Below are positions 23,382-31,056 of a stretch of 64,000 nt of DNA, one piece after another (within the stretch, counting starts at the first letter, position 1; every line of letters begins with the position of its first letter). The stretch spans positions 1 to 64,000 of the forward strand of contig CAZIQM010000001.1 in the NCBI GenBank assembly GCA_964541635.1. Reading direction: 5' to 3'. The notes below the pieces were generated by a model. That model was not told where the DNA came from, searched no databases, and saw only the letters and a program-made list of their open reading frames with translations. This DNA comes from DALYDP01 sp964541635. GTDB lineage: Bacteria > Patescibacteriota > Gracilibacteria > Peribacterales > Peribacteraceae. A program made the position numbers and the translations under genes.

Positions 23382-25037
23382 ATGCCGACGAACGCGCGTC
23401 TCACCGATTGCCAGGCGAAGGCGCTCGACATCCTCGAGCGGCAGGGCAACGTGTTCCTCACGGGCGCCGCGGGAACGGGCAAGAGTTTTTTGCTGAACGA
23501 GTACCTGAAGGACAAACCCTCCGAGGCGTTCCCCGTCGTGGCCAGCACCGGCGCGGCGGCGGTGATCATCGGCGGCCGGACGTTCCACAGCTTCTTCGGC
23601 CTCGGGATCATGGAAGGCGGCGTGGACGAAACGGTCCAGCGGGCGCTCAGGAGCCGCAAACTCACGAACCGCCTGCTCGCGGCGGCCTGCGTGGTGATCG
23701 ACGAAGTGTCGATGCTCTCGGGCACGACGCTGATGGCCGCGGAGCGGATCGCACGCGCCGTGCGCAACAGCGACGAACCGTGGGGCGGCCTCCGGATCAT
23801 CGCCGTGGGCGACTTCGCGCAGCTGCCACCGGTGACCCCGGGCGCGACGCAGAAGGACTGGGCGTTTTTGCACCAAACATGGAAGGACAGCGCCTTCCTG
23901 CCGGCGCTGCTCGACACGGTGATGCGCTCGAAGGACGCCGATTTCCTCGACGTGCTGAACTTCGTGCGCGCGGGCACGGTGAACGACGACGTGCGGGGTT
24001 TCCTCGACGCACGCACGGGCTACGCGAACGACGACACGGAAGGCACGCGCCTCTACGCGCACCGGGGCAGCGCGGACGCGTTCAACATGCGCAAGCTCGA
24101 CATGATTCCAGGGCAGCCGCGGTCGTTCGAGACGCAGTACGCCGGCGACGCCCGCGCGGTCGAATCGGCGAAGAAGTCGATGCCGATCCCGGACGTGCTG
24201 CTGCTGAAGGAAGGAGCGCTCGTGATGATGCGCAAGAACGACACGAACGAACCGCAGCTCTTCGTGAACGGGTCGCTCGGCACCGTGCGCCGCATCGAGG
24301 ACGAACTGCTCGTGGTGGAACTCCTCACGGGCGACGTCATCGAGGTCGAGCCGCAGAAATTCTCGTACCTCGACGGCGACGGCAAGGAGCTCGTCGCCGC
24401 GTGGAACTTCCCCGTGACGCTCGCGTGGGCGACGACCATCCACAAAGCGCAGGGCGCGTCGCTCGATTCGCTCATCGTCGACCTCAGTTCGCTCTGGGAA
24501 CCCGGCCAGGCCTACGTGGCGCTGAGCCGCGCGCGCAACCCCGGCAGGCTCTACGTGGACCGCTGGAACGCGTCGTCCATCCGCGCGGAACCGCTCGTCA
24601 CGCGCCTGTACGACTCGCTCGCCGTCGAAATGAACGCGTACGTGCCGCGCCCGTTCTTCGCGTTCGACGCCGCGACGTACACACCCGACGGCGGCGATGA
24701 AGCCCCGGCGAAGAAAACTGGCCAGACCAAGCAGAAGCGCGCCCTGCTCATCCGCGAGTTGCTCGCGGAGTGCGCGCCGCTCGACGCGATCGTGGCGCGC
24801 GCGGGCGTGAAGGCCGACCGCGTGCTGCTGTACATCGAGGAATTCCTGGCCGAAGGCCTGCCCGTGCGGCCGCAGTACCTGGCCGAACACGTGAAGGACG
24901 CCGGCCGGATCCGCGAGGCGTTCGACGAGAACGGGATGGACCGCTTGAAACCCGCGTACGACGCGCTGGGAGGCCGCGTGCCGTTCACGACGCTGCGCGT
25001 GGTGCGCTGCGCAATGCTGGCGGAGGCCGCGGCGTGA
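23382..25037 (+). CDS. Pif1/RecD2-like superfamily 1 helicase
   Basis: This 551-residue helicase has Walker A FLTGAAGTGKSFLL, an ASTGAAAVIIGGRTFHSFFG motif typical of Pif1, Walker B VVIDEVSML, and VGDFAQLPPV. The C-terminal UvrD-like half contains TIHKAQGASLDSLIVDL and AYVALSRARNPGRLYV. After residue about 445 comes a helix-turn-helix tail (KRALLIRELLAECAPLDAIV) like those added to RecQ and Pif1 helicases. It probably unwinds forked or structured DNA. The start is 8 nt after TACCAT; longer in-frame extensions are shadows of the opposite-strand gene. Confidence 0.9.
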   Translation: MPTNARLTDCQAKALDILERQGNVFLTGAAGTGKSFLLNEYLKDKPSEAFPVVASTGAAAVIIGGRTFHSFFGLGIMEGGVDETVQRALRSRKLTNRLLAAACVVIDEVSMLSGTTLMAAERIARAVRNSDEPWGGLRIIAVGDFAQLPPVTPGATQKDWAFLHQTWKDSAFLPALLDTVMRSKDADFLDVLNFVRAGTVNDDVRGFLDARTGYANDDTEGTRLYAHRGSADAFNMRKLDMIPGQPRSFETQYAGDARAVESAKKSMPIPDVLLLKEGALVMMRKNDTNEPQLFVNGSLGTVRRIEDELLVVELLTGDVIEVEPQKFSYLDGDGKELVAAWNFPVTLAWATTIHKAQGASLDSLIVDLSSLWEPGQAYVALSRARNPGRLYVDRWNASSIRAEPLVTRLYDSLAVEMNAYVPRPFFAFDAATYTPDGGDEAPAKKTGQTKQKRALLIRELLAECAPLDAIVARAGVKADRVLLYIEEFLAEGLPVRPQYLAEHVKDAGRIREAFDENGMDRLKPAYDALGGRVPFTTLRVVRCAMLAEAAA

Positions 25038-25053
25038 GGTAGAGTGGGCGCAT

Positions 25054-25341
25054 ATGAATTCCAACACCATCTTCGTCCTCGCGAGCGCGGTCGTGTTGGT
25101 CGCCCTCGTCGTGTCGTTCGTCTGCTGGATCCAGGTCCACGCCAAAACGCGGGGCATGGCGCAAATGTCCGCCAAGAGCTTCGTCGCGTGCTTCGGCCTC
25201 TACATCGTGGGCCAAGGCCTCGCGCTGCTCCAGGGCATGGGACTCGTGAACGGCTACTGGGCGGTCCCCAGCCTCTGCTACGCCGTCGCCGCGCTCATCT
25301 TCGCCGTGGGCTCGTTCCAGCAACTGCGCAGCCTGCGTTGA
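25054..25341 (+). CDS. Small three-helix membrane protein
   Basis: This 95-residue protein has hydrophobic segments at about residues 6-27, 45-62 and 70-88. No family is recognised. TAGAGT precedes the ATG by 8 nt, although the promoter sits inside the tail of the helicase gene. The lysyl-oxidase-like gene starts only 4 nt after its stop, so the two are probably cotranscribed. Confidence 0.65.
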   Translation: MNSNTIFVLASAVVLVALVVSFVCWIQVHAKTRGMAQMSAKSFVACFGLYIVGQGLALLQGMGLVNGYWAVPSLCYAVAALIFAVGSFQQLRSLR

Positions 25342-25345
25342 TCCG

Positions 25346-27235
25346 ATGAAACGGGCGCTGCTCCTGTCGGCGTGTTCGATCGTCCTCGCCTCGTGCGCGG
25401 CAGGTGAAGATACGGCGCGGCCCCCGCTCGCGCCGCTCCCGGACCACGCGAGCGCCCAACCCGACTGGCACGCGATGACCGGTGCCATCGTCCGTGCCGA
25501 GATGCACTCGACCGTCGGCGTGCTACTCGACGATTTCCCCGCGGCCTCCCGCGAACGCCTGGAACGCGAACTGCTCGCCGAGCCCGCGTCGTTCTGGATC
25601 GAGCGCGCGAAAACGCAGATCAGGCTCACGAGCATGCGACTCGATTTCCGCAACGGGTTTTACCCCAAGGGCACCAAGTGGCAATTGCCGCTCCCGCCGG
25701 AATCGACGTGGACGGTGACGATCGACGGGCAGGTGGAGAAGAAAACGATCGACGGGCACGCCGTCATGGCCGTGCCGTACTCCGTGACGACGTCGATCCT
25801 GACCGACGAAGCGTCGCCCGGGATCTCGGAGCCGTCGCTCGCGGCGGTCGGCGGCACGTGGCGCGAACCGTTCGTCTTCCCCGTCGATCCCCTCTTCGTG
25901 TTCCAGCGCACGGGCTACGCCTGCATCAACGAGGCGCAGTTCCCGCCCAACAGCCACGACGCCGAGGAGTCGGATCTGTTCTACGACCACGGCTGCACGG
26001 TGGAGGCGCGGCTCTCGAACGTGGGCTGCCACCAAACCGCAATGCCGACGATGTCGTGCGTGCAGGCGTTACAAAAGAACGTCGGGCGGGTCGAAACGGC
26101 CATGGTCTTCACGCGCGCGGCGTGGGATCCCGCGGTCGCGGACGTGCTCCGCTCCGGCACGGTCACGAACCCGGACGGGCCCGATTTGGAACCGGACCAC
26201 GCGGAATTCCGCAAACACCGCTTCACCTACCGGTACATCCCGGCGAATTCGTGCACGATCGAAGAGCGGTGCGTCGGCGGACCCGGATGGCGCAGGCTCC
26301 TCATGTTCCCGACGGCCGACCTTAACCGCGGCATGAAGGACCTGAACATCGGCTGGGTGGATTACTTCCACAAGGACGGCGGTTCGACGCTCTCGGAGCA
26401 CGGCATGTTCGAACTCAGCGAGTGCCACGGGCACTACCACTTCTCGCACTACGGCACGTTCTCCCTCGACGGCGAACCGCAACTGACGCGCAAGAACGGC
26501 TTCTGCATGCAGCCCACGCAGCGCATCTGGAACAACGAAGCGAGCCCGCTCCACCACCCGTTCGTCGATTGCGAGGAGCAGGGCGTGAGCCCGGGGTGGA
26601 TCGACGAGTACAAGATGGGCCTCGAGTGCCAGTGGCTCGACGTCACCGACGTGCGGCCCGCGACGAAGAAGCTCTCGTTCGTCAGCAACCCCGACGACAT
26701 GCTCTGCGAAGGAACGCTCAAGAAAGACGCAGACGGAAAGCAGCTCTTCAAACCGAGCGCGTTCACGACCACCAAGGGCACGCCGGTGGACCGGCCCGTT
26801 TGCGACGAATTCCCCGGCTGGAAGGACAACAACGGCTCCGCGTACGACGTGACGGTGCCCGTCGCGGGCGAGAGCTACGTGACGCAATCCTGCGGGATCG
26901 GGCACGACGGCCTCCTGCGCAACTGCGGCTTCACGAACGAGAAAGACCTCCTCGGGTGCGACGTGCCGGGAAAGACGATGGTCGCCGACTGCACGACCGA
27001 CGCCGCGACGCCGCAGGTCGTGCGCTTCTGCGAAGGGAGCCGCGCCCTGGGCCACGGCATTCCCTGCACGGAGGGCGACGCGCTCGCGACGGCGGTGGTC
27101 GACGGCTCCGCGCGCGTGACCTTCACCTGCCCCGCCGCGCGCGACGCCGTGGAAATCGGCGGAGTGTACGGGATGATGCACGCTCCGCTTTTCGTGGGAG
27201 ACGAATCCGAAACGGTGACGTGCACGGTGCGGTGA
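25346..27235 (+). CDS. Lysyl oxidase-like copper amine oxidase lipoprotein
   Basis: This 629-residue lipoprotein has lipobox IVLASCA (Cys 17). The central domain resembles animal lysyl oxidases: the copper motif ECHGHYHFSHYGTF (C360, H361, H363, H365), K383 in RKNGFCM aligned with the LOX quinone lysine, and Y422 in GVSPGWIDEYKMGLECQW, matching the GISPG...DCQW stretch with the quinone tyrosine. Both precursors of the lysyl tyrosylquinone cofactor are thus present. N-terminal residues 40-300 and a C-terminal Cys-rich part are unassigned. It would oxidise lysine side chains outside the cell, giving aldehydes and H2O2. Confidence 0.82.
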   Translation: MKRALLLSACSIVLASCAAGEDTARPPLAPLPDHASAQPDWHAMTGAIVRAEMHSTVGVLLDDFPAASRERLERELLAEPASFWIERAKTQIRLTSMRLDFRNGFYPKGTKWQLPLPPESTWTVTIDGQVEKKTIDGHAVMAVPYSVTTSILTDEASPGISEPSLAAVGGTWREPFVFPVDPLFVFQRTGYACINEAQFPPNSHDAEESDLFYDHGCTVEARLSNVGCHQTAMPTMSCVQALQKNVGRVETAMVFTRAAWDPAVADVLRSGTVTNPDGPDLEPDHAEFRKHRFTYRYIPANSCTIEERCVGGPGWRRLLMFPTADLNRGMKDLNIGWVDYFHKDGGSTLSEHGMFELSECHGHYHFSHYGTFSLDGEPQLTRKNGFCMQPTQRIWNNEASPLHHPFVDCEEQGVSPGWIDEYKMGLECQWLDVTDVRPATKKLSFVSNPDDMLCEGTLKKDADGKQLFKPSAFTTTKGTPVDRPVCDEFPGWKDNNGSAYDVTVPVAGESYVTQSCGIGHDGLLRNCGFTNEKDLLGCDVPGKTMVADCTTDAATPQVVRFCEGSRALGHGIPCTEGDALATAVVDGSARVTFTCPAARDAVEIGGVYGMMHAPLFVGDESETVTCTVR

Positions 27236-27251
27236 CGCCTTGCCGCGACCC

Positions 27252-27488
27252 TCACTTCCCCCACCGCCACCGCGGCTTCTCGCCCGTGTACCAACACAGC
27301 AGGAGCAGCGCCCCCGTGGAGAGGCCGACGTCTGCGAGGAAATACCACGGCTGCGTTTCGGTGTCCCAGCGGATGAACGCGCCCACGAAGAAGACGGTCC
27401 ACACGAGCATCGCGAACCATCCTTGCCACGTCGAAGGATACCATCCGTACCCGTACCGTTTCGCCTTGAACCATACGTGTCGCGCCAT
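27252..27488 (-). CDS. Small Trp-rich membrane protein
   Basis: This 78-residue protein has two hydrophobic helices (FAMLVWTVFFVGAFI and FLADVGLSTGALLLLCWY) and ten tryptophans, ending GEKPRWRWGK. Unknown family. TATACT lies 7 nt before the ATG on the minus strand and overlaps the start region of the divergent 26-residue ORF. Confidence 0.65.
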   Translation of the reverse strand: MARHVWFKAKRYGYGWYPSTWQGWFAMLVWTVFFVGAFIRWDTETQPWYFLADVGLSTGALLLLCWYTGEKPRWRWGK

Positions 27489-27500
27489 GAGAATGAGTAT

Positions 27501-27581
27501 ATGAAATCCGTCCTCACAAGCATAGGCGCCGCGCTCGGCATCCCGACGGGATGGATCGGCGGCCGGCTCGCCCGCATATGA
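27501..27581 (+). CDS. 26-residue leader or small hydrophobic peptide
   Basis: The ATG at 27501 opens a short frame, MKSVLTSIGAALGIPTGWIG and six more residues, with one mildly hydrophobic helix. Its stop overlaps the ATG of the next gene (ATGA at 27578-27581). The overlap and position suggest a translated leader that couples ribosomes onto the downstream membrane-protein gene. It is too short for homology to be judged. Confidence 0.45.
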   Translation: MKSVLTSIGAALGIPTGWIGGRLARI

Positions 27582-27877
27582 ACGCGCTGCTGCTCCGCCA
27601 TCGGATCGTCCTCGCCTACGTCGTCGTCTGCACGGCGCTGTACGTCGCGGGCGTCATCGACTGTTGGGGCGTCCACGACGGATTCCTGTGCGGGTACGAC
27701 TACCTCCGCGCCGCGTTCTTCCTGACCTGCCCGGCGTCGTACGGATTGCTCGTCCTGACGCAGGCGCTCCCCGGCGTCCCGCTGTCGGACCACGCCTTCG
27801 CCGCGGGCGCCGTCGCGATCAACGCCCTGTTGCTCGGGGGCGCCATCGAGTGGCTCAAGCGGCTCCGCTCCCGATGA
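27578..27877 (+). CDS. Small membrane protein
   Basis: This 99-residue protein has about three hydrophobic segments (IVLAYVVVCTALYVAGVI; AAFFLTCPASYGLLVL; AFAAGAVAINALLLGGAI). Function unknown. The start is set by the four-base overlap with the preceding 26-codon frame. Confidence 0.6.
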   Translation: MNALLLRHRIVLAYVVVCTALYVAGVIDCWGVHDGFLCGYDYLRAAFFLTCPASYGLLVLTQALPGVPLSDHAFAAGAVAINALLLGGAIEWLKRLRSR

Positions 27878-27977
27878 CCCTTTTTTCGACCGGGGAAAGG
27901 CGTACCATGTCGCGCCGGCACCCGGTTTTTCACAACGCACCGATGCAGGGAGCACCCTGGCACTCTCCACGTTTTTC

Positions 27978-28000
27978 GGGAGGGGGCCAGCGCCCCTCCC
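27978..28000 (+). promoter_or_regulatory. Hairpin in the long leader of the 28028 gene
   Basis: GGGAGGGG and CCCCTCCC form a perfect 8-bp stem about 28 nt upstream of the ATG. A TACCAT at 27903 would give a leader of about 110 nt, exceptionally long here. No T-run follows, so it is not a simple terminator. Confidence 0.4.
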
Positions 28001-28027
28001 TACACCTCTCCGCGAAAGGAATCTCGT

Positions 28028-28396
28028 ATGACGACCGCCGTCGCTGCGGACCCCGGGACGATCACGCTCACGTGGCCGGGGGTAGAACATTCGCTCGAAC
28101 TCAGTGAACGCGAGGCCGGCATCCATGCCGCGCTGAACGTCATCAAGCCCAACGGGCGGCAAAAGCTCGAGTTCGATCTCCCGCCCAACGTCTCGCTCGA
28201 CCACGTCCGCAAGGCATGGAAAGAGCAAGGCGAGAAATGGGAAGACCTCTACGTCCTCAAGGGCGCTCCCGTCTTCCTCGCCGTCCGGGTGATCCGCTTG
28301 GATCCCCACGGCGGCATCTTCTGGTTCGTCCACCACGTGGACAACGCGCCGGACGACCGATGCTTCTTCACGCCGATCGGCACGAAGATCCCGTAA
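28028..28396 (+). CDS. Hypothetical 122-residue protein
   Basis: A soluble alpha/beta protein beginning MTTAVAADPGTITLTWPGVE, with KEQGEKWEDLYVLKGAPVF and a C-terminal strand pair (GGIFWFVHHVDNAP). No catalytic motif or family is recognised. AAAGGA lies about 8 nt before the ATG. Its mRNA probably carries a structured leader, and a hairpin terminator follows. Confidence 0.6.
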   Translation: MTTAVAADPGTITLTWPGVEHSLELSEREAGIHAALNVIKPNGRQKLEFDLPPNVSLDHVRKAWKEQGEKWEDLYVLKGAPVFLAVRVIRLDPHGGIFWFVHHVDNAPDDRCFFTPIGTKIP

Positions 28397-28434
28397 TGAC
28401 CTCACCCGCGCAGCGGGTACGAGGGGCACACACC

Positions 28435-28464
28435 GGAGGCAAACCACGCGTTTGCCTCCATTTC
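28435..28464 (+). terminator. Hairpin terminator after the 28028 gene
   Basis: GGAGGCAAA and TTTGCCTCC pair around a 7-nt loop; the following T-run is short (ATTTCC). Confidence 0.55.
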
Positions 28465-28487
28465 CACGTTTTCACGACCAGGGATAT

Positions 28488-28515
28488 TTGACATATGTAA
28501 TAAATGTATTAATAT
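28488..28515 (+). promoter_or_regulatory. Strong-looking promoter for an untranslated transcript
   Basis: TTGACA (28488-28493), 16-nt spacer, TAATAT (28510-28515) in a local AT-rich patch. The only nearby ATG overlaps the -10 box, so transcription would begin past it. Confidence 0.6.
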
Positions 28516-28521
28516 GCACGC

Positions 28522-28715
28522 AGTTGTTCTCTCTCATTCGCACGTTGCAGCCGACACCGGCGCGGATTCCATCGAGATCCACGCTTCGCTCGTCGACCAG
28601 GGGTCGACCAGCACAACAATACGAACGAGAACGATTACGGGATCGATGAGGCCCGCGCCCGTCAGAACGTATCTGACAATGACCCCGCACGTACCAACGT
28701 GCGGGGTTCTTTTTT
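28522..28715 (+). ncRNA. Candidate small RNA of about 190 nt
   Basis: A consensus-like promoter ends at 28515 and a strong terminator lies at 28683-28715. No convincing coding frame starts between them: frames are open but lack a start or a ribosome site. I checked for tmRNA, SRP RNA and 6S signatures by eye and saw none. It occupies the 330-bp gap between the 28028 gene and the opposite-strand gene at 28727. A short peptide gene with an unusual start cannot be excluded. Confidence 0.4.
28683..28715 (+). terminator. Strong intrinsic terminator
   Basis: CCCCGCACGT and ACGTGCGGGG form a perfect 10-bp stem with loop ACCA, followed by TTCTTTTTT. Confidence 0.92.
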
Positions 28716-28726
28716 GCTTTGAATAC

Positions 28727-29230
28727 TTAACTCTTCCATCCTTCCGACGGCTCATCAAATTGTCTTTTCGTGTAGTTCCCGCCGATTTCCTTCGAAGCAA
28801 TTTGCGACAACTTGTGAAGCTGCTGATCCAGGGAGCGCTGCCCCCGGAAATCAGCGATCTCAAACTCCGCCTCGAAGTCTTCCCCGGTCACCGTGTTCCA
28901 TGCAGTAACGGCGGCGGCGGACGCAACTTCCCGAAGGGCGTTTTCGACTTCCGTACGCAGGTGCGGATCGCGTTCCCACTGGCTCAGCTCAGGCGATTGT
29001 AGAACGTTCTCCGGCCGCAGTTGTAGCCACCAATCCGGATTTCCTTGATCCGATAATACGGAAATAAGTTTTTCTTTTATTTTCTCCTGCAAAGCAATCG
29101 CGGGCTCGATGCCTCGTTCGCGCATTATCGCAACGTGATCGGGCTTTGCCACGACGTCTTCCGTTGCTTGCAACGGCTCAATCGCTACTCCCCGCTCGAA
29201 GAGAGCCGGAAATACGGTCTGTAGCTTCAT
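28727..29230 (-). CDS. Hypothetical 167-residue protein
   Basis: A soluble, largely helical protein starting MKLQTVFPALFERGVAIEPL and ending in a charged tail. It has no recognised domain or membrane helix. Base composition is lower in GC than the surrounding core genes. A perfect TATAAT (29237-29242) lies 6 nt before the ATG on the minus strand, suggesting leaderless transcription. Confidence 0.6.
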   Translation of the reverse strand: MKLQTVFPALFERGVAIEPLQATEDVVAKPDHVAIMRERGIEPAIALQEKIKEKLISVLSDQGNPDWWLQLRPENVLQSPELSQWERDPHLRTEVENALREVASAAAVTAWNTVTGEDFEAEFEIADFRGQRSLDQQLHKLSQIASKEIGGNYTKRQFDEPSEGWKS

Positions 29231-29289
29231 AATAATATTATACAATAATTACTGTATTTGATAAATACTTCAAATAAACGTTCAACCGC

Positions 29290-29691
29290 TTATTGGGCGG
29301 CGTTCGGGTTCATCCACGTGAGTCCCCATCCGTGGCCATCAAGGTCGTAGAACGCACCCTGGTACATGAAACCGTGGTCTTCGAATTCGTGCGCCTGCGA
29401 TCCCCCGGCGGCGATCGCCTTCTTCACCATCTCGTCGACTTCTTCCCGGCTCTCGCAGTTCACGCTCATGAGCACGTTGCATGCCTTTTCGGGCTCGATG
29501 TACGGCCGGGGCGAGATCTGCGCGAACTGTTCCTTCGACCCGAGCATGAGGGACGTCTTGTCGTTCAACACCACGCAGCACGCGGAACCGTCGGCGAACC
29601 GCGGATCCCGCGCGAACCCGACCGCCTCGTAGAACGCCAACGACTTCGCCGGATCGGCGACGGGGAGGGTGATGAACATGCTCGTGACCAT
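29290..29691 (-). CDS. VOC-family (glyoxalase/bleomycin-resistance fold) protein
   Basis: The 133-residue protein has the paired beta-alpha-beta-beta-beta units of VOC proteins: MFITLPVADPAKSLAFYEAV at the N terminus and AHEFEDHGFMYQGAFYDLDG, GHGWGLTWMNP at the C terminus. Many PhnB/YaeR-like members look like this. The metal ligands and substrate are not certain. It resembles a core gene in base composition, unlike the low-GC gene to its right. Confidence 0.88.
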   Translation of the reverse strand: MVTSMFITLPVADPAKSLAFYEAVGFARDPRFADGSACCVVLNDKTSLMLGSKEQFAQISPRPYIEPEKACNVLMSVNCESREEVDEMVKKAIAAGGSQAHEFEDHGFMYQGAFYDLDGHGWGLTWMNPNAAQ

Positions 29692-29739
29692 GGGATGAGG
29701 GGAAAGGATTATTAGGATAATTGGCGACGAGTGATGGTT

Positions 29740-30765
29740 TTAGCATCCGATAAGGTGCCTCTCTACTTTATCTATTTCTTTCATAGAATAAAACTTTGTG
29801 GGAAGCTTTATGAATTCAGATTGCAGAGGATCCATGTTAATTAATGAGAACCAATTATGATCAATCAGCATCACATCACAGTAAGGTGCGAAGTGCGAAA
29901 TAATATCAATATCAGCAAAATCACTACCCTCTGGAAGACTGTTATATAAATCTTTGGGAGAAAGTTTGCGAGCACGTTCCGACCACATTTTTAAACTGAG
30001 TGCTACACATGGAACATGATTCTTTATGTTAGGATCTCTCAAAATGTAACAAACAGTCCTAAGACGGTTGAGTACAGGAATATGTGAGATTTCTTCACAT
30101 CTCAATATTTCATCGATGAGCTGAATATATTCATCAGGCACCTCTTCAATGTCTTTGTGTGGAATTCCGAAAACTGAATATGAAATATAATGAATCACAG
30201 CTCGTTCAATCACCCTTGTGTAGCCCGAAAATTCTTCATCGATGTAATCATCGAAACTTTTTCCTTCTTCCTTTGCACTGATCCATCGTTTTGTTAACTC
30301 AGACAAATTCCGCTCGGCCTCTTTCCTCGTCTGTCGAATCCCTTCTATGTAACGACTTTCCGCAGAAATATTTATATGTTTGTAAGCTTTGGTAACATCT
30401 TTAAAATCAATATTTTTAACGGTCTTTTGAAAAATTTGCTTTTGTAAATATTCCTTAAACTGAAGAGTAAATATACGACTCGAATTCAAAAATTCTTTTT
30501 CACAAAGTTCATTGCAAACGTTCAATATTGGATCCGCTAATGCACCCGCAAGCGCAGACTCTTCACGATGGGATCTGGAAAAGGGAATGATTATTTTCCC
30601 TTCATCTTTCTTAGATTTTATTAGCACATATATATGCCTCCATTTCTTAAGCCATTCTTCTTTGTCTGTTAATGACATTTTTCCTCGTATCAGATGTGGG
30701 TTTTGAGCTTTTGCGAAATTACTCATCCACCCCTGATCTAGATAGATAACCTGCGATTCCATCAC
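29740..30765 (-). CDS. PIN-like nuclease-fold protein on a low-GC island
   Basis: The 341-residue protein begins with VIYLDQGWMSNFAKAQ and has a late acidic segment SDFADIDIISHFAPYCDVML followed by IDHNW. This resembles PIN-like domains: the first Asp after a strand, later Asp pairs, and a final DxxW-type end. A long helical insert lies between. Such proteins occur in defence or toxin-like settings, but no partner gene is next to it. GC content is strikingly low (about 35-40%) against a high-GC chromosome, pointing to recent acquisition. Confidence 0.6.
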   Translation of the reverse strand: MMESQVIYLDQGWMSNFAKAQNPHLIRGKMSLTDKEEWLKKWRHIYVLIKSKKDEGKIIIPFSRSHREESALAGALADPILNVCNELCEKEFLNSSRIFTLQFKEYLQKQIFQKTVKNIDFKDVTKAYKHINISAESRYIEGIRQTRKEAERNLSELTKRWISAKEEGKSFDDYIDEEFSGYTRVIERAVIHYISYSVFGIPHKDIEEVPDEYIQLIDEILRCEEISHIPVLNRLRTVCYILRDPNIKNHVPCVALSLKMWSERARKLSPKDLYNSLPEGSDFADIDIISHFAPYCDVMLIDHNWFSLINMDPLQSEFIKLPTKFYSMKEIDKVERHLIGC

Positions 30766-30798
30766 TAGATATTAGCAGCACTGAGAAGCTATCAGGAT

Positions 30799-30820
30799 TG
30801 GCTGGGGAGGAGGGATTCGA
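30799..30820 (-). other. tRNA-Gln-like 3'-end fragment, candidate att site
   Basis: On the minus strand TCGAATCCCTCCTCCCCAGCCA reads like the end of a T arm, acceptor CTCCCCA, discriminator G and CCA of a tRNA-Gln (quoted in two parts: TCGAATCCCTC and CTCCCCAGCCA). The 5' T-stem is altered and no body of a tRNA follows. A 3'-end duplicate is what integrases leave beside an island. A matching complete tRNA is not in the window. Confidence 0.4.
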
Positions 30821-30996
30821 CTCCCCAATGCACGAACGGATGATAGCCTCCCCTATTGTAGCGCAAAGCCCGTTTTTCCGTGAGCTGAAGCCCAAAGACG
30901 TGATTCTTTGACATTCGGAGGTTTCGAAACCGCATTAAACCATTCAAAGCACTAATTTGCCGCTTCTTTGCCATGTTTGAGGTACCCCACAAATAG

Positions 30997-31025
30997 TTGA
31001 CAAGATTATATTACTATGACATGAT
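30997..31025 (+). promoter_or_regulatory. Promoter candidate of the first giant surface gene
   Basis: TTGACA at 30997-31002 with CATGAT 17 nt downstream; TACTAT at 31012 is an alternative -10 at poor spacing. The surrounding 291-bp gap also holds the tRNA fragment and a doubtful 66-codon minus-strand frame. Confidence 0.45.
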
Positions 31026-31056
31026 CACCCCCTTTTTGTCACTCCTCCTCTTCCCT

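Noticed and set aside
28514..29002. A 162-codon plus-strand frame starting at 28514
   Set aside because: Its ATG overlaps the -10 box, the frame reads through a strong terminator and continues antisense to the 28727 gene.
30799..30880. A complete tRNA gene on the minus strand
   Set aside because: Only the 3' end resembles a tRNA; no D arm, anticodon arm or matching 5' acceptor follows.
30792..30992. A 66-codon minus-strand frame (MWGTSNMAKKRQIS...)
   Set aside because: It runs through the tRNA-like fragment, lacks a clear promoter or ribosome site and matches nothing recognisable.
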